From DASTRU01 sp035761045 (lineage in GTDB: Bacteria; Pseudomonadota; Gammaproteobacteria; Burkholderiales; Burkholderiaceae_E), in the NCBI GenBank assembly GCA_035761045.1, contig DASTRU010000288.1, positions 1 to 13,835 on the forward strand: a stretch of 13,835 bases of DNA. Reading direction: 5' to 3'. This document shows positions 7,799-13,835 of this stretch, piece by piece; position 1 is the first letter of the stretch; the number at the start of each line of letters is the position of its first letter. Under the pieces are notes generated by a model. That model was not told where the DNA came from. It made no database searches and worked only from the letters and a program-made list of their open reading frames with translations. A program made the position numbers and the translations under genes.

Positions 7799-9076
7799 AT
7801 GGCGCCCTACATTTGCGGCATTGATTTCGGCACCTCCAATTCCGCCGTCGCGCTCGACGCGGGTTCGCAAGTCGACCTACTCAAACTCGGCGCGACCGCC
7901 GCTCACATACCAACCGCCGTCTTCGTGCCGGCCCACGGCGCGTATTTGTTTGGCGAAGCGGCGTTGCAAGCCGCGGCCGACGAGGAAGAAGGCCGCTTGT
8001 TTCGCTCGATCAAAAGCCTGTTGCCGAGCGATTTGTACGACGAAGTGGCCGCGGTCGATGGCGGCAACGGCGTGGCCTTCGGGAGCTTGATCACGCAATA
8101 TCTGGCGGACCTGCGACGTCGGGCGCAGGTCGGCGCCAAACAACCGGTCAAGCAGGCGGTGTTGGGCCGGCCAGTACGCTTTTCCGAACAGCCCGACCAG
8201 GACGCGCGCGCCGAAACGCGGTTACGCGCCGCCGCAAAACTCGCGGGATTCGAATCGGTGCACATGCTGTTCGAACCGATTGCCGCCGCGCTGGATTACG
8301 AACGCGATTTGAATACCGAGCAGATTGCGCTGGTCGCCGACTTAGGTGGCGGCACCTCGGACTTTTCCGCGATCCGCCTCGGGCCCAAGCGTCATCGCGC
8401 GCTCGATCGAAGCAGCGACGCGTTGGCGTCCTCGGGCGTATACGTAGCGGGCACGGACGTGGACCGGCAAATCGATTTGCGCGCGATCATGCCCTTGCTT
8501 GGCATGGGCGGCGTGAGCGCCGAGGGCGGCCTTATCCCATCGAAAATTTATTTCGAGCTTGCGACTTGGCATCTTCTTAACTTTGCCTACAAGCCAAGCC
8601 GCGTGCGCGAAATCAAGAGTTGGGATCGGCTGTATCAAGACCAGGCCGCGCATGCGCGACTGGTGCGGGTGCTTGAACAACGCATCGCGCACCACCTGCT
8701 GGCGGCGGCCGAGCGCGCGAAGATTGAGTTATCCGAGCATGCGGTGGCCCGCGTGCTTTTGGATCCGCTTGAAAACGGCTTGACGTTGGATTACCCGCGC
8801 GACGCGTTCGCGCAAGACATCAACGCCATCGTCGATGCGATAGAGGCTTGCGCGCGCGAATGCGTTTTGGCTTCGGGCGTTAAGCCCGAGCGGTTCGACG
8901 TCGTCATCTTCACCGGCGGCACATCGTCGATTCAACTCGTCGCGCAAGCGATTCAACGCATCGTGCCAAACGCCAAGGCGATCGTGCACGACCGCTTTGG
9001 CGGCGTGGCGCGCGGGCTTGCGTATTACGGGCGCTTGCTGCGCGAGGACGCCACGCACGACGCCGCTCGCGCTTAG
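7799..9076 (+). CDS. yegD: YegD-type Hsp70-family protein, nucleotide-binding domain only
   Basis: A 425-residue cytoplasmic actin/Hsp70-fold ATPase. The ATP site is intact: phosphate-1 loop GIDFGTSNSAV (residues 7-17), linker block FEPIAAALDYE (158-168), phosphate-2 loop VADLGGGTSDFS (179-190) and adenosine motif VVIFTGGTSSIQLV (368-381). The protein ends soon after the nucleotide-binding domain (GGVARGLAYYG at 401-411) and has no beta-sandwich substrate-binding domain or lid, as in E. coli YegD; the partner and role are unknown. The ATG at 7799 starts just before the first beta strand; a TTG at 7775 in frame would add eight unlikely residues. No ribosome site is evident. A TACCAT at 7750-7755 followed by CCGCG could be a weak -10. 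The gene is divergent from the dehydrogenase and its stop overlaps that of the YqaA-type gene by 4 nt. Confidence 0.88.
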   Translation: MAPYICGIDFGTSNSAVALDAGSQVDLLKLGATAAHIPTAVFVPAHGAYLFGEAALQAAADEEEGRLFRSIKSLLPSDLYDEVAAVDGGNGVAFGSLITQYLADLRRRAQVGAKQPVKQAVLGRPVRFSEQPDQDARAETRLRAAAKLAGFESVHMLFEPIAAALDYERDLNTEQIALVADLGGGTSDFSAIRLGPKRHRALDRSSDALASSGVYVAGTDVDRQIDLRAIMPLLGMGGVSAEGGLIPSKIYFELATWHLLNFAYKPSRVREIKSWDRLYQDQAAHARLVRVLEQRIAHHLLAAAERAKIELSEHAVARVLLDPLENGLTLDYPRDAFAQDINAIVDAIEACARECVLASGVKPERFDVVIFTGGTSSIQLVAQAIQRIVPNAKAIVHDRFGGVARGLAYYGRLLREDATHDAARA

Positions 9077-9516
9077 ATCATCGCGAGCGTTGCTTGCACG
9101 ACGACGAAATAGCGCAGCGCCTTTCCGACCGACACCCACAACATCGACGACACAACGGGCAGCTTTAACCAACCCGCCAACAACGACAGCACGTCGCCAA
9201 TAAGCGGCGCCCACGAGAAGAACAATATCGGCGGCCCATAGCGTTGCAGCTTGGGCTGCCAACGTTGCACGGCATCGGGATGCGGTAGCTTGCCGCCCAA
9301 TCGGCCAAGGCCATACGTCGTCAAGCTGCCAAGCACATTGCCCAAGGTGGCCACTCCGATCGCCGTCCAGGCTTGCGATGCGTCGGCGGCGATCACGCCG
9401 ATCAAGAACACTTCGCTCATGCCGGGCAATAAGGTCGCGCTGAGAAACGCGACGATTCCAAGCGCTAACAACCCTTGTTGGGGAACGGCGAACCAGGCGA
9501 GAAGACTATCGATCAC
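9073..9516 (-). CDS. YqaA-type small DedA/VTT-family inner-membrane protein
   Basis: A 147-residue membrane protein close in length to E. coli YqaA (142). The hydrophobic N-terminal half carries SATLLPGMSEVFLIG, where the LLPG-E signature is typical of this branch, then GNVLGSLTTYGLGRLGG, the small-residue re-entrant block of the DedA/VTT superfamily, and a final pair of segments around FFSWAPLIGDVLSLLAGWL and the C-terminus. Larger DedA relatives take part in lipid-carrier or phospholipid movement and membrane-potential maintenance; for YqaA itself the job is unknown. The start is a GTG at 9516 with no clear ribosome site, so the 5' end is somewhat uncertain. It is a single gene, convergent with yegD (4-nt overlap, TTAG at 9073-9076) and divergent from ilvA across 100 bases. 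Confidence 0.85.
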   Translation of the reverse strand: MIDSLLAWFAVPQQGLLALGIVAFLSATLLPGMSEVFLIGVIAADASQAWTAIGVATLGNVLGSLTTYGLGRLGGKLPHPDAVQRWQPKLQRYGPPILFFSWAPLIGDVLSLLAGWLKLPVVSSMLWVSVGKALRYFVVVQATLAMI

Positions 9517-9552
9517 GATTAATAACGATGGAAGGTTGAAAACATGGCGTGC

Positions 9553-9573
9553 AACGGCCGCGCGAAGGCCGTT
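9553..9573. repeat. 7-bp inverted repeat ahead of the ilvA -10 box
   Basis: AACGGCC (9553-9559) and GGCCGTT (9567-9573) are perfect reverse complements around a 7-nt spacer. The element lies where the -35 and spacer of the putative ilvA promoter should be, so it could be an operator. As a hairpin it has no following T tract, so it is not a good intrinsic terminator. Confidence 0.4.
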
Positions 9574-9576
9574 CGT

Positions 9577-9582
9577 TAGAAT
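9577..9582 (+). promoter_or_regulatory. Putative -10 box (TAGAAT) for ilvA
   Basis: TAGAAT matches five of six consensus positions and is followed by CCGCCGG, very like the box proposed upstream of the dehydrogenase operon. It would start transcription near 9588, about 30 nt before the ATG at 9617 or 53 nt before the TTG at 9641. No -35 hexamer is recognisable at the right distance; the inverted repeat at 9553-9573 fills that place. Confidence 0.4.
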
Positions 9583-9616
9583 CCGCCGGTTTTTCCACGC
9601 ATGCCGACGGGCTTGA

Positions 9617-11161
9617 ATGCTTGAGGCTTCGGAGACTTTCTTGCCTACCGATTATTTGCGCCGCATCTTGACGGCACGCGTTTACGACGTCGCCGTCGAA
9701 TCTCCGCTGGATCCCGCGCCCAATCTCTCGCGCCGCATTGGCAACCGCGTGTTCTTTAAGCGCGAGGACTTGCAACCCGTGTTCAGCTTCAAGCTGCGCG
9801 GAGCGTATAACAAGATGGCGCATCTAACGGCCGATCAACTCGCGCGCGGCGTGATCGCGGCAAGCGCCGGCAATCACGCTCAAGGCGTCGCGCTTGCGGC
9901 GGCGCGCTTGGGTTGCAAGGCGGTCATCGTGATGCCCACCACGACGCCGCAAGTCAAGGTGGATGCGGTGAAGTCGCGTGGTGGTTCGCATGTGCATGTC
10001 GTCTTGCACGGCGATTCGTTTAGCGACGCGCAAATCCATGCCGAGCAATTGCAAGCCGAGCAAGGCTTGACCTTCGTGCATCCGTTCGACGATCCGGACG
10101 TCATCGCCGGCCAGGGCACGGTGGGCATGGAGATCTTGCGTCAACATCAAGGGCCGATTCACGCGGTGTTCGTCGCGATTGGCGGCGGTGGATTGATTGC
10201 TGGCGTGGCGGCGTACATCAAGCAGGTGCGGCCCGAGGTCAAGATCGTTGGCGTGCAAACCGTGGATTCAGACGCGATGGTTAAAAGCGTGCGCGCCGGC
10301 AAGCGCGTGTTGCTCAACGATGTGGGCCTGTTCTCCGACGGCACGGCGGTAAAACAAGTCGGCCAGGAAACGTTTCGGTTGTGCAAGAAGTTAGTCGACG
10401 ACTATGTGCTCGTCGATACCGACGAAGTGTGCGCGGCGATCAAGGATGTGTTCCTCGACACCCGTTCGGTCACCGAACCCGCTGGCGCCCTCGCGGTGGC
10501 GGGCATGAAGGCATACGCGAAACAACGCGGGCTTAAAAACGAGACATTGATCGCGATCGCCTGCGGCGCGAACATGAACTTCGACCGATTGCGCTTCGTG
10601 GCCGAACGCACCGCGGTGGGCGAAGCACGCGAAGCCTTGTTCGCGGTGACGATTCCCGAAGAACGCGGCAGCTTTAAACGCTTTTGCGAATTCATCGGCA
10701 AGCGCAACGTCACCGAATTCAACTACCGCATCTCCAACGCCGCGACGGCGCATGTGTTCGTCGGCATCGCCACGCAAAACGCGGGCGACAACGAAAAGAT
10801 CGCCGCGAATTTCGAGAAGCACGGTTACCGCACCGTCGACCTCACGCATAACGAACTCGCGGCCGAACATGTGCGCTACATGGTCGGCGGCAAATCGCCG
10901 CTCGCCGAAGACGAGTTGATTTACGACTTCGAATTTCCCGAACGGCCCGGCGCGCTCATGCGCTTTCTCACCAGCATGGCGCCGGGCTGGAACATCAGCA
11001 TGTTCCATTACCGAAACCAAGGCGCGGATTGGTCACGCGTACTGGTTGGCTTGCAAGTTCCCCATAACGAGCGCGCGGCCTTGCACGCCTTTCTCGACAA
11101 GCTTGGTTATCCGTATCGGGACGAAACGAATAATCCGGCTTATGGTTTGTTTCTTGGGTAA
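9617..11161 (+). CDS. ilvA: Threonine ammonia-lyase (biosynthetic threonine deaminase)
   Basis: A PLP enzyme that converts L-threonine to 2-oxobutanoate and ammonia, the committed step to isoleucine. At 514 residues from this start it equals E. coli IlvA in length. The PLP lysine is K59 in FSFKLRGAYNK; SAGNHAQG (83-90) and the phosphate-binding GGGGL (189-193) follow. The C-terminus has two ACT-like regulatory segments (about 338-420 and 433-514; EERGSFKRFCEFIG and FPERPGALMRFL), so feedback inhibition by isoleucine and relief by valine are expected. Start choice is uncertain. The ATG at 9617 has little upstream signal, while a TTG at 9641 has GGAG 6 nt before it and would give (M)PTDYLRRILTARVYDV, where related proteins begin. 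It stands alone, with a putative promoter at 9577. Confidence 0.96.
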   Translation: MLEASETFLPTDYLRRILTARVYDVAVESPLDPAPNLSRRIGNRVFFKREDLQPVFSFKLRGAYNKMAHLTADQLARGVIAASAGNHAQGVALAAARLGCKAVIVMPTTTPQVKVDAVKSRGGSHVHVVLHGDSFSDAQIHAEQLQAEQGLTFVHPFDDPDVIAGQGTVGMEILRQHQGPIHAVFVAIGGGGLIAGVAAYIKQVRPEVKIVGVQTVDSDAMVKSVRAGKRVLLNDVGLFSDGTAVKQVGQETFRLCKKLVDDYVLVDTDEVCAAIKDVFLDTRSVTEPAGALAVAGMKAYAKQRGLKNETLIAIACGANMNFDRLRFVAERTAVGEAREALFAVTIPEERGSFKRFCEFIGKRNVTEFNYRISNAATAHVFVGIATQNAGDNEKIAANFEKHGYRTVDLTHNELAAEHVRYMVGGKSPLAEDELIYDFEFPERPGALMRFLTSMAPGWNISMFHYRNQGADWSRVLVGLQVPHNERAALHAFLDKLGYPYRDETNNPAYGLFLG

Positions 11162-11282
11162 TGCGTCACAAATCAAAGTTTCGCGACGAGCAAACCGATA
11201 TCGAACAGTAGTGCGGCACTTAAGCAAGAAAATTCAAATCTGAGAGCACTTTTGCAAGATGCTTTGTGGCAAAGTCAAAACC

Positions 11283-11453
11283 ATGAAAGTTTTAAAGTCA
11301 GATTTAGCGAAGAAAGTGCTGTCGGATCCAACTGCTCAAAAGCAGTTGCGCTCCTTCATTGAGACACGGGATTTCAAGCATTCCGTAATTACCCTCAAGT
11401 CCACCAAACGAACGATTCGTTTGAGACCAGAAATAGTTCCCAAGGCTGCTTGA
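11283..11453 (+). CDS. Hypothetical small basic protein (56 aa) in a low-G+C islet
   Basis: I do not recognise this protein. From the ATG at 11283 it encodes 56 residues, rich in Lys and Arg (LKSDLAKKVL near the start, TLKSTKRTIRLRPEIVPK near the end), with no membrane segment or signal peptide. An in-frame ATG at 11259 would add eight residues; neither start has a clear ribosome site. The coding stretch is 44% G+C (75 of 171 bases counted), against about 60% or more in flanking genes. It contains two perfect 8-bp inverted repeats with 3-4 nt loops (11329-11348 and 11405-11423), which is unusual for a coding sequence. It ends 25 nt before the membrane-protein gene at 11479 and may be co-transcribed with it. 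It could instead be part of a structured RNA or a decayed gene. Confidence 0.45.
   Translation: MKVLKSDLAKKVLSDPTAQKQLRSFIETRDFKHSVITLKSTKRTIRLRPEIVPKAA
11329..11348 (+). repeat. Hairpin: 8-bp perfect stem, 4-nt loop
   Basis: CAACTGCT (11329-11336) and AGCAGTTG (11341-11348) are exact reverse complements around CAAA. It lies inside the small ORF at 11283-11453. No T-run follows, so it is not an intrinsic terminator. Confidence 0.6.
11405..11423 (+). repeat. Hairpin: 8-bp perfect stem, 3-nt loop
   Basis: CAAACGAA (11405-11412) and TTCGTTTG (11416-11423) are exact reverse complements around CGA. It lies near the 3' end of the same small ORF, 56 bases after the first hairpin, and is followed by AGACC rather than a T-run. 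Confidence 0.6.
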
Positions 11454-11477
11454 GCGGCGACTAGGCAAACAAGCCGC
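11454..11477 (+). other. Possible 5-bp stem between the small ORF and the membrane-protein start
   Basis: GCGGC (11454-11458) and GCCGC (11473-11477) could pair across a 14-nt loop. The 3' arm ends one base before the ATG at 11479, so a folded form would cover the place where ribosomes bind. The stem is short and may be chance. Confidence 0.25.
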
Positions 11478-11478
11478 G

Positions 11479-12240
11479 ATGAACATCGCCTTGCCGGCTC
11501 TGGTGGTGTTTTTTCTATTACTACCAGGGTTTGTCGTTCGCACTCGTATTAAACGAGTTGAACGTTTATCACTCGATTACTCCCCTTTTGGTCAAGTGGT
11601 GACGGAGGCGGTTGTATGGGCATGCGGCCTACATCTTTTGTGGGTCACATTGCTGCATTTGGCAAGTAGCGTGTCATGGCGGCCCGATGTAGTGCTCAAA
11701 TTGTTTTCAACCGATTCCAATGCGCAAGCGCAAGCAATCAACACGGTAGCCGCCCAGGCAAACTTGATTTGCCTTTACTTTGGGAGCTTGCTCGCGTTCG
11801 CATATATCGGTCCATGGGCCCTCAGATGGTTGATCGAGCGTTACCGATTGGACAGAAGCGAGTCCAAATTCAGTCGGCTATTTAGGTTCTCCGGTGCTCC
11901 CTGGTACTACCTCTTAAGTGGCGCTGACTTTGCCGAGAACGAACGGCCCGATCTCATTCTCATTTCCGCGGTCGTCAGCATCGCGGGAGAAATATTCCTC
12001 TACACAGGTGTGCTCGACGACTACTTCCTGAATCAAGACGGTGATCTTGATCGGTTAATACTTACCCAAGTCATGCGGCGTCCGTTGTCGGAGGATCGCA
12101 AACCGGAAGTACAAGGCCGAGATTTGGAGCGCTTTTACCGAATTGATGGCGATTGTTTCGTTCTTCGATACAACGAGATAACAACTCTTAATGTTGAATA
12201 TTTGAAGCTGCGCGAAGACACGGCGGGCTCTCAAGCCTAA
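11479..12240 (+). CDS. Uncharacterised membrane protein with N-terminal LLPGF segment and soluble C-terminal domain
   Basis: I cannot name this 253-residue protein. Three hydrophobic segments are visible: residues 2-20 (PALVVFFLLLPGFVV), about 42-64 (TEAVVWACGLHLLWVTLLHLA) and about 92-117 (LICLYFGSLLAFAYIGPWAL). A polar domain of about 135 residues follows, with alternating beta-like strands: LILISAVVSIAGEIFLYTGV, DDYFLNQDGDLDRLILTQV, MRRPL and DGDCFVLRYNEITTLNVEYL. The domain reads like a small SH3/Sm-type barrel, but this is inference from pattern. An LLPGF start plus a C-terminal beta domain recalls uncharacterised families such as DUF6338; I could not test that. G+C is about 51% by sampling two lines, below the neighbours. 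It has no visible ribosome site and sits 25 nt after the small ORF. It may have been acquired horizontally, as the small ORF may have been. Confidence 0.75.
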   Translation: MNIALPALVVFFLLLPGFVVRTRIKRVERLSLDYSPFGQVVTEAVVWACGLHLLWVTLLHLASSVSWRPDVVLKLFSTDSNAQAQAINTVAAQANLICLYFGSLLAFAYIGPWALRWLIERYRLDRSESKFSRLFRFSGAPWYYLLSGADFAENERPDLILISAVVSIAGEIFLYTGVLDDYFLNQDGDLDRLILTQVMRRPLSEDRKPEVQGRDLERFYRIDGDCFVLRYNEITTLNVEYLKLREDTAGSQA

Positions 12241-12347
12241 TCCTTGAGGTAAATGTTTGAAGGTATGTGTTGTTTTGGTTACGTTCCGCGCGCGTACTAC
12301 GGCTACCGTCACGCAAGCCCTGCTCCACCGCCATCGCTCCACACCTT

Positions 12348-13259
12348 ATGTTGAACACCATTAGGCTTACTTTTACCGCCGCCTTGGTGGCCTTGCTCGC
12401 TGCGTGCGGCACGGCGCCTAAGCGATCGCCGTACTACCAGAAGGACGGACCGCCCAGCGCGGTGCCCGCCGATATCGAAGCGATTCCAGACGCGACCCCG
12501 CAAGTCGAATCCTTGCGCCCCGCGAATGCGCGGCCGTATACCGTGCTGGGTCGCAGCTATGTGCCGATGACTTCGCTGCGTGAATACCGCGAGCGCGGCA
12601 TCGCGAGTTGGTACGGCCGCCAATTCCATGGCGAGAAGACCGCGTCGGGCGAAACGTATGACATGTTCGCCATGACGGCCGCGCATAAAACATTGCCGAT
12701 CCCGTCTTATGCGCGCGTGACCAATCCGCGTACCGGTCGTCAAGTGATCGTGCGGATCAACGACCGCGGCCCGTTTCACGATGGGCGAATCATCGATTTG
12801 TCGTATGCGGCCGCCGTTCGCTTAGCGGGTCGTAATGTCGGAACGCAGGAAGTCGAGGTGGAACTGCTGTTGCCCGACGAGATCGCGCGCCTACGTCGCG
12901 AAGGCGATTCGACCAACATCGCGCAAACGCGCGTGCAGCCCCAACCCGTTACGCCGACCACGCCGCCAGAGAGTTCACCTAACGACGCGGTGGTCGTCAC
13001 GCCGGTGGCCTCGGTCGCCCCGACGCCCGGCATCGCGGTTCAAGCCGGCGCATTCGCGCAACGTGCGAATGCCGAGGCGTTGCGCGAGCGTTTGGTGCGC
13101 GAACGTCCGGCGTGGAACGGACGCGTTGGCATCGTGGACGCGGCCTCGCGCTTTCGCGTGCAACTTGGTCCGTACCTTGATCGAGCCGAAGCGCTTGCCG
13201 ATCTCGCGCTGCTTAAGGAAATACTCGGACTGGACGGTTTATTGGTCGATGCGCGTTAG
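12348..13259 (+). CDS. rlpA: RlpA, septal-ring lytic transglycosylase lipoprotein with SPOR domain
   Basis: A 303-residue outer-membrane lipoprotein that cleaves glycan strands lacking stem peptides and helps separate daughter cells. The signal peptide ends in LLAAC (lipid Cys at 20). The double-psi beta-barrel spans about 82-176 (RGIASWYGRQFHGEKTASGETYDMF, AAHKTLP, VRINDRGPFHDGRIIDLS). The residues corresponding to P. aeruginosa E120, H131 and D157 are E102, H113 and D139, with identical spacing, so it is probably active. A Pro/Thr-rich linker (about 195-225) leads to a C-terminal SPOR domain (about 227-303; GIAVQAGAFAQRANAEALRERL, FRVQLGPYLDRAEALADL) that binds denuded septal peptidoglycan. 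The ATG at 12348 gives a proper lipoprotein signal; the frame is open to 12267 but the added 27 residues lack sense. No ribosome site is clear. It overlaps the convergent SPOR-like gene by 4 nt. Confidence 0.94.
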   Translation: MLNTIRLTFTAALVALLAACGTAPKRSPYYQKDGPPSAVPADIEAIPDATPQVESLRPANARPYTVLGRSYVPMTSLREYRERGIASWYGRQFHGEKTASGETYDMFAMTAAHKTLPIPSYARVTNPRTGRQVIVRINDRGPFHDGRIIDLSYAAAVRLAGRNVGTQEVEVELLLPDEIARLRREGDSTNIAQTRVQPQPVTPTTPPESSPNDAVVVTPVASVAPTPGIAVQAGAFAQRANAEALRERLVRERPAWNGRVGIVDAASRFRVQLGPYLDRAEALADLALLKEILGLDGLLVDAR

Positions 13260-13835
13260 CGCGCGTTGGAACATGCGCGGCCCGATTTCGCAGTGCCGGC
13301 TTCCTTGAGTAGTTCTTCGAATCGCGCGTTGGCGTCGGCAGCGATGCCGCGTACTTCCATCGTGGCGCGGGTCAGCGCGCTGACTCGTTTGATCACGCGC
13401 GTGTTGTCGATTCCTCGCGCCGCGAGTTGCGCGACGAAAGTATCGGCTGCTTCTTGCGAGCGAAACAAGCCGAGCGAAATGGCGTTGCGAAAGCTGGCCG
13501 GCTCGTTGAGCACTTGAAGATCGGCGATGCCGCGCGTGCGTAATTGCGCCGCCAGCCGATCGGCTTCCGCGCGCGTGGGCAGCGGCGGCAGATGGACCAT
13601 GTACGACACCGCGTCGGCTGGCGGAAAAATTTGCACCGACCCGCCAATCGCCACGATGCGCGTGGCCAAACGTTCGGCGTCCTCGAACGCCAGCGGGCCG
13701 ACCTCGACGCAAATATCCAAACTCGTTTTAGCCGCCGGGGCGGGTTTGGGCGCGGCGTTGGGATCAACCAACTCGATCTTGCCGGGCGCGATTTGCTGGG
13801 TCGCGCGATGAGGCTCGCGTTGTTCGGGCACCACC
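13256..13835 (-). CDS. SPOR-domain-like protein, C-terminal part (partial at window end)
   Basis: The last 193 codons or so of a gene whose start lies beyond the window; a GTG at 13834 is probably internal. After a Pro/Ala-rich linker (about visible residues 15-36) come two repeated alpha/beta units. One starts at LDICVEVGPLAFEDAERLATRIVAIGG and continues SYMVHLPPLPTRAEADRLAAQLRTRGI. The other is NAISLGLFRSQEAADTFVAQLAARGI and ends in TRVIKRV. The V/L-x-GLF...EA..F...L spacing is that of SPOR (SpoIID-type) peptidoglycan-binding domains, here probably one clear copy and one degenerate copy. The C-terminal 35 residues are polar (DANARFEELLKEAG). The protein probably acts in the envelope, but any signal or membrane anchor is off the window. 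It ends tail to tail with rlpA, another SPOR gene, by a 4-nt overlap. Confidence 0.75.
   Translation of the reverse strand, partial: VVPEQREPHRATQQIAPGKIELVDPNAAPKPAPAAKTSLDICVEVGPLAFEDAERLATRIVAIGGSVQIFPPADAVSYMVHLPPLPTRAEADRLAAQLRTRGIADLQVLNEPASFRNAISLGLFRSQEAADTFVAQLAARGIDNTRVIKRVSALTRATMEVRGIAADANARFEELLKEAGTAKSGRACSNAR

Noticed and set aside
9601..9624. Seven-codon mini-ORF (MPTGLNA) just before ilvA, possible attenuator leader
   Set aside because: No run of Ile, Val or Leu codons, no ribosome site, and no terminator/antiterminator hairpins after it.
11329..11423. Hairpins as rho-independent terminators for ilvA
   Set aside because: Neither stem is GC-rich, neither is followed by a T tract, and they lie 170-260 bases beyond the ilvA stop.
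12267..12347. N-terminal extension of RlpA (27 codons)
   Set aside because: It would place a basic stretch ahead of the lipoprotein signal; the ATG at 12348 gives a normal signal with the lipobox at residue 20.
12835..13308. Open frame of 157 codons overlapping the 3' half of rlpA in another frame
   Set aside because: Arg/Pro/Ser-rich shadow of the RlpA linker and SPOR coding sequence; no family features.
1..13835. CRISPR array, insertion sequence, tRNA/rRNA gene, prophage or plasmid origin
   Set aside because: No spaced direct repeats, transposase or integrase motifs, cloverleaf, or iteron-like repeats were seen on either strand.

Overview
The window looks like chromosomal DNA from a betaproteobacterium. 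The evidence is the family resemblance of the proteins rather than a marker gene: a DUF3683-type FAD/iron-sulfur dehydrogenase whose N-terminus contains REIPYNYTSFSDREIV, a HIT protein of the CELC...GGEVV type directly behind it, an E. coli-length IlvA, the MsrPQ pair, and a short YegD-type Hsp70. Base composition is about 60% G+C or slightly more in most genes. It falls to about 44% between the end of ilvA and the membrane-protein gene at 11479. I see no rRNA, tRNA, CRISPR array, insertion sequence or integrase, and no gap longer than 300 bases.

Layout: (1) 2-391, the 3' end of lysA on the plus strand, meeting msrQ and msrP on the minus strand (388-2018). (2) A 151-base AT-rich divergent region (2019-2169), then a DUF4382 lipoprotein gene on the plus strand (2170-3348). 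(3) On the minus strand, a 1289-residue FAD plus 4Fe-4S dehydrogenase (3765-7634) followed by a HIT-family gene (3349-3759). (4) A divergent promoter region (7635-7798) and a yegD-like gene on the plus strand (7799-9076), meeting a YqaA-type membrane-protein gene on the minus strand (9073-9516). (5) ilvA on the plus strand (9617-11161). (6) A lower-G+C islet with a 56-codon basic small ORF and a 253-residue unknown membrane protein (11283-12240). (7) rlpA on the plus strand (12348-13259), meeting the 3' end of a SPOR-like gene on the minus strand that runs off the window.

Most genes are housekeeping: lysine and isoleucine biosynthesis, repair of oxidised periplasmic methionine (MsrP and MsrQ as an operon), respiratory oxidation of a 2-hydroxyacid, chaperone-like functions and peptidoglycan/septum functions (RlpA and a second SPOR-like protein). 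The unusual parts are the islet behind ilvA, where a small basic ORF carrying two perfect 8-bp hairpins precedes an unknown membrane protein, and the convergent gene junctions. Three of the four convergent pairs overlap by exactly 4 nt and the fourth abuts with no gap, leaving no room for a terminator. Two promoter regions (upstream of the dehydrogenase and of ilvA) pair a -10-like TARAAT box with a perfect inverted repeat where an operator might sit. None of these is proven to be a new system; the islet is the best candidate.
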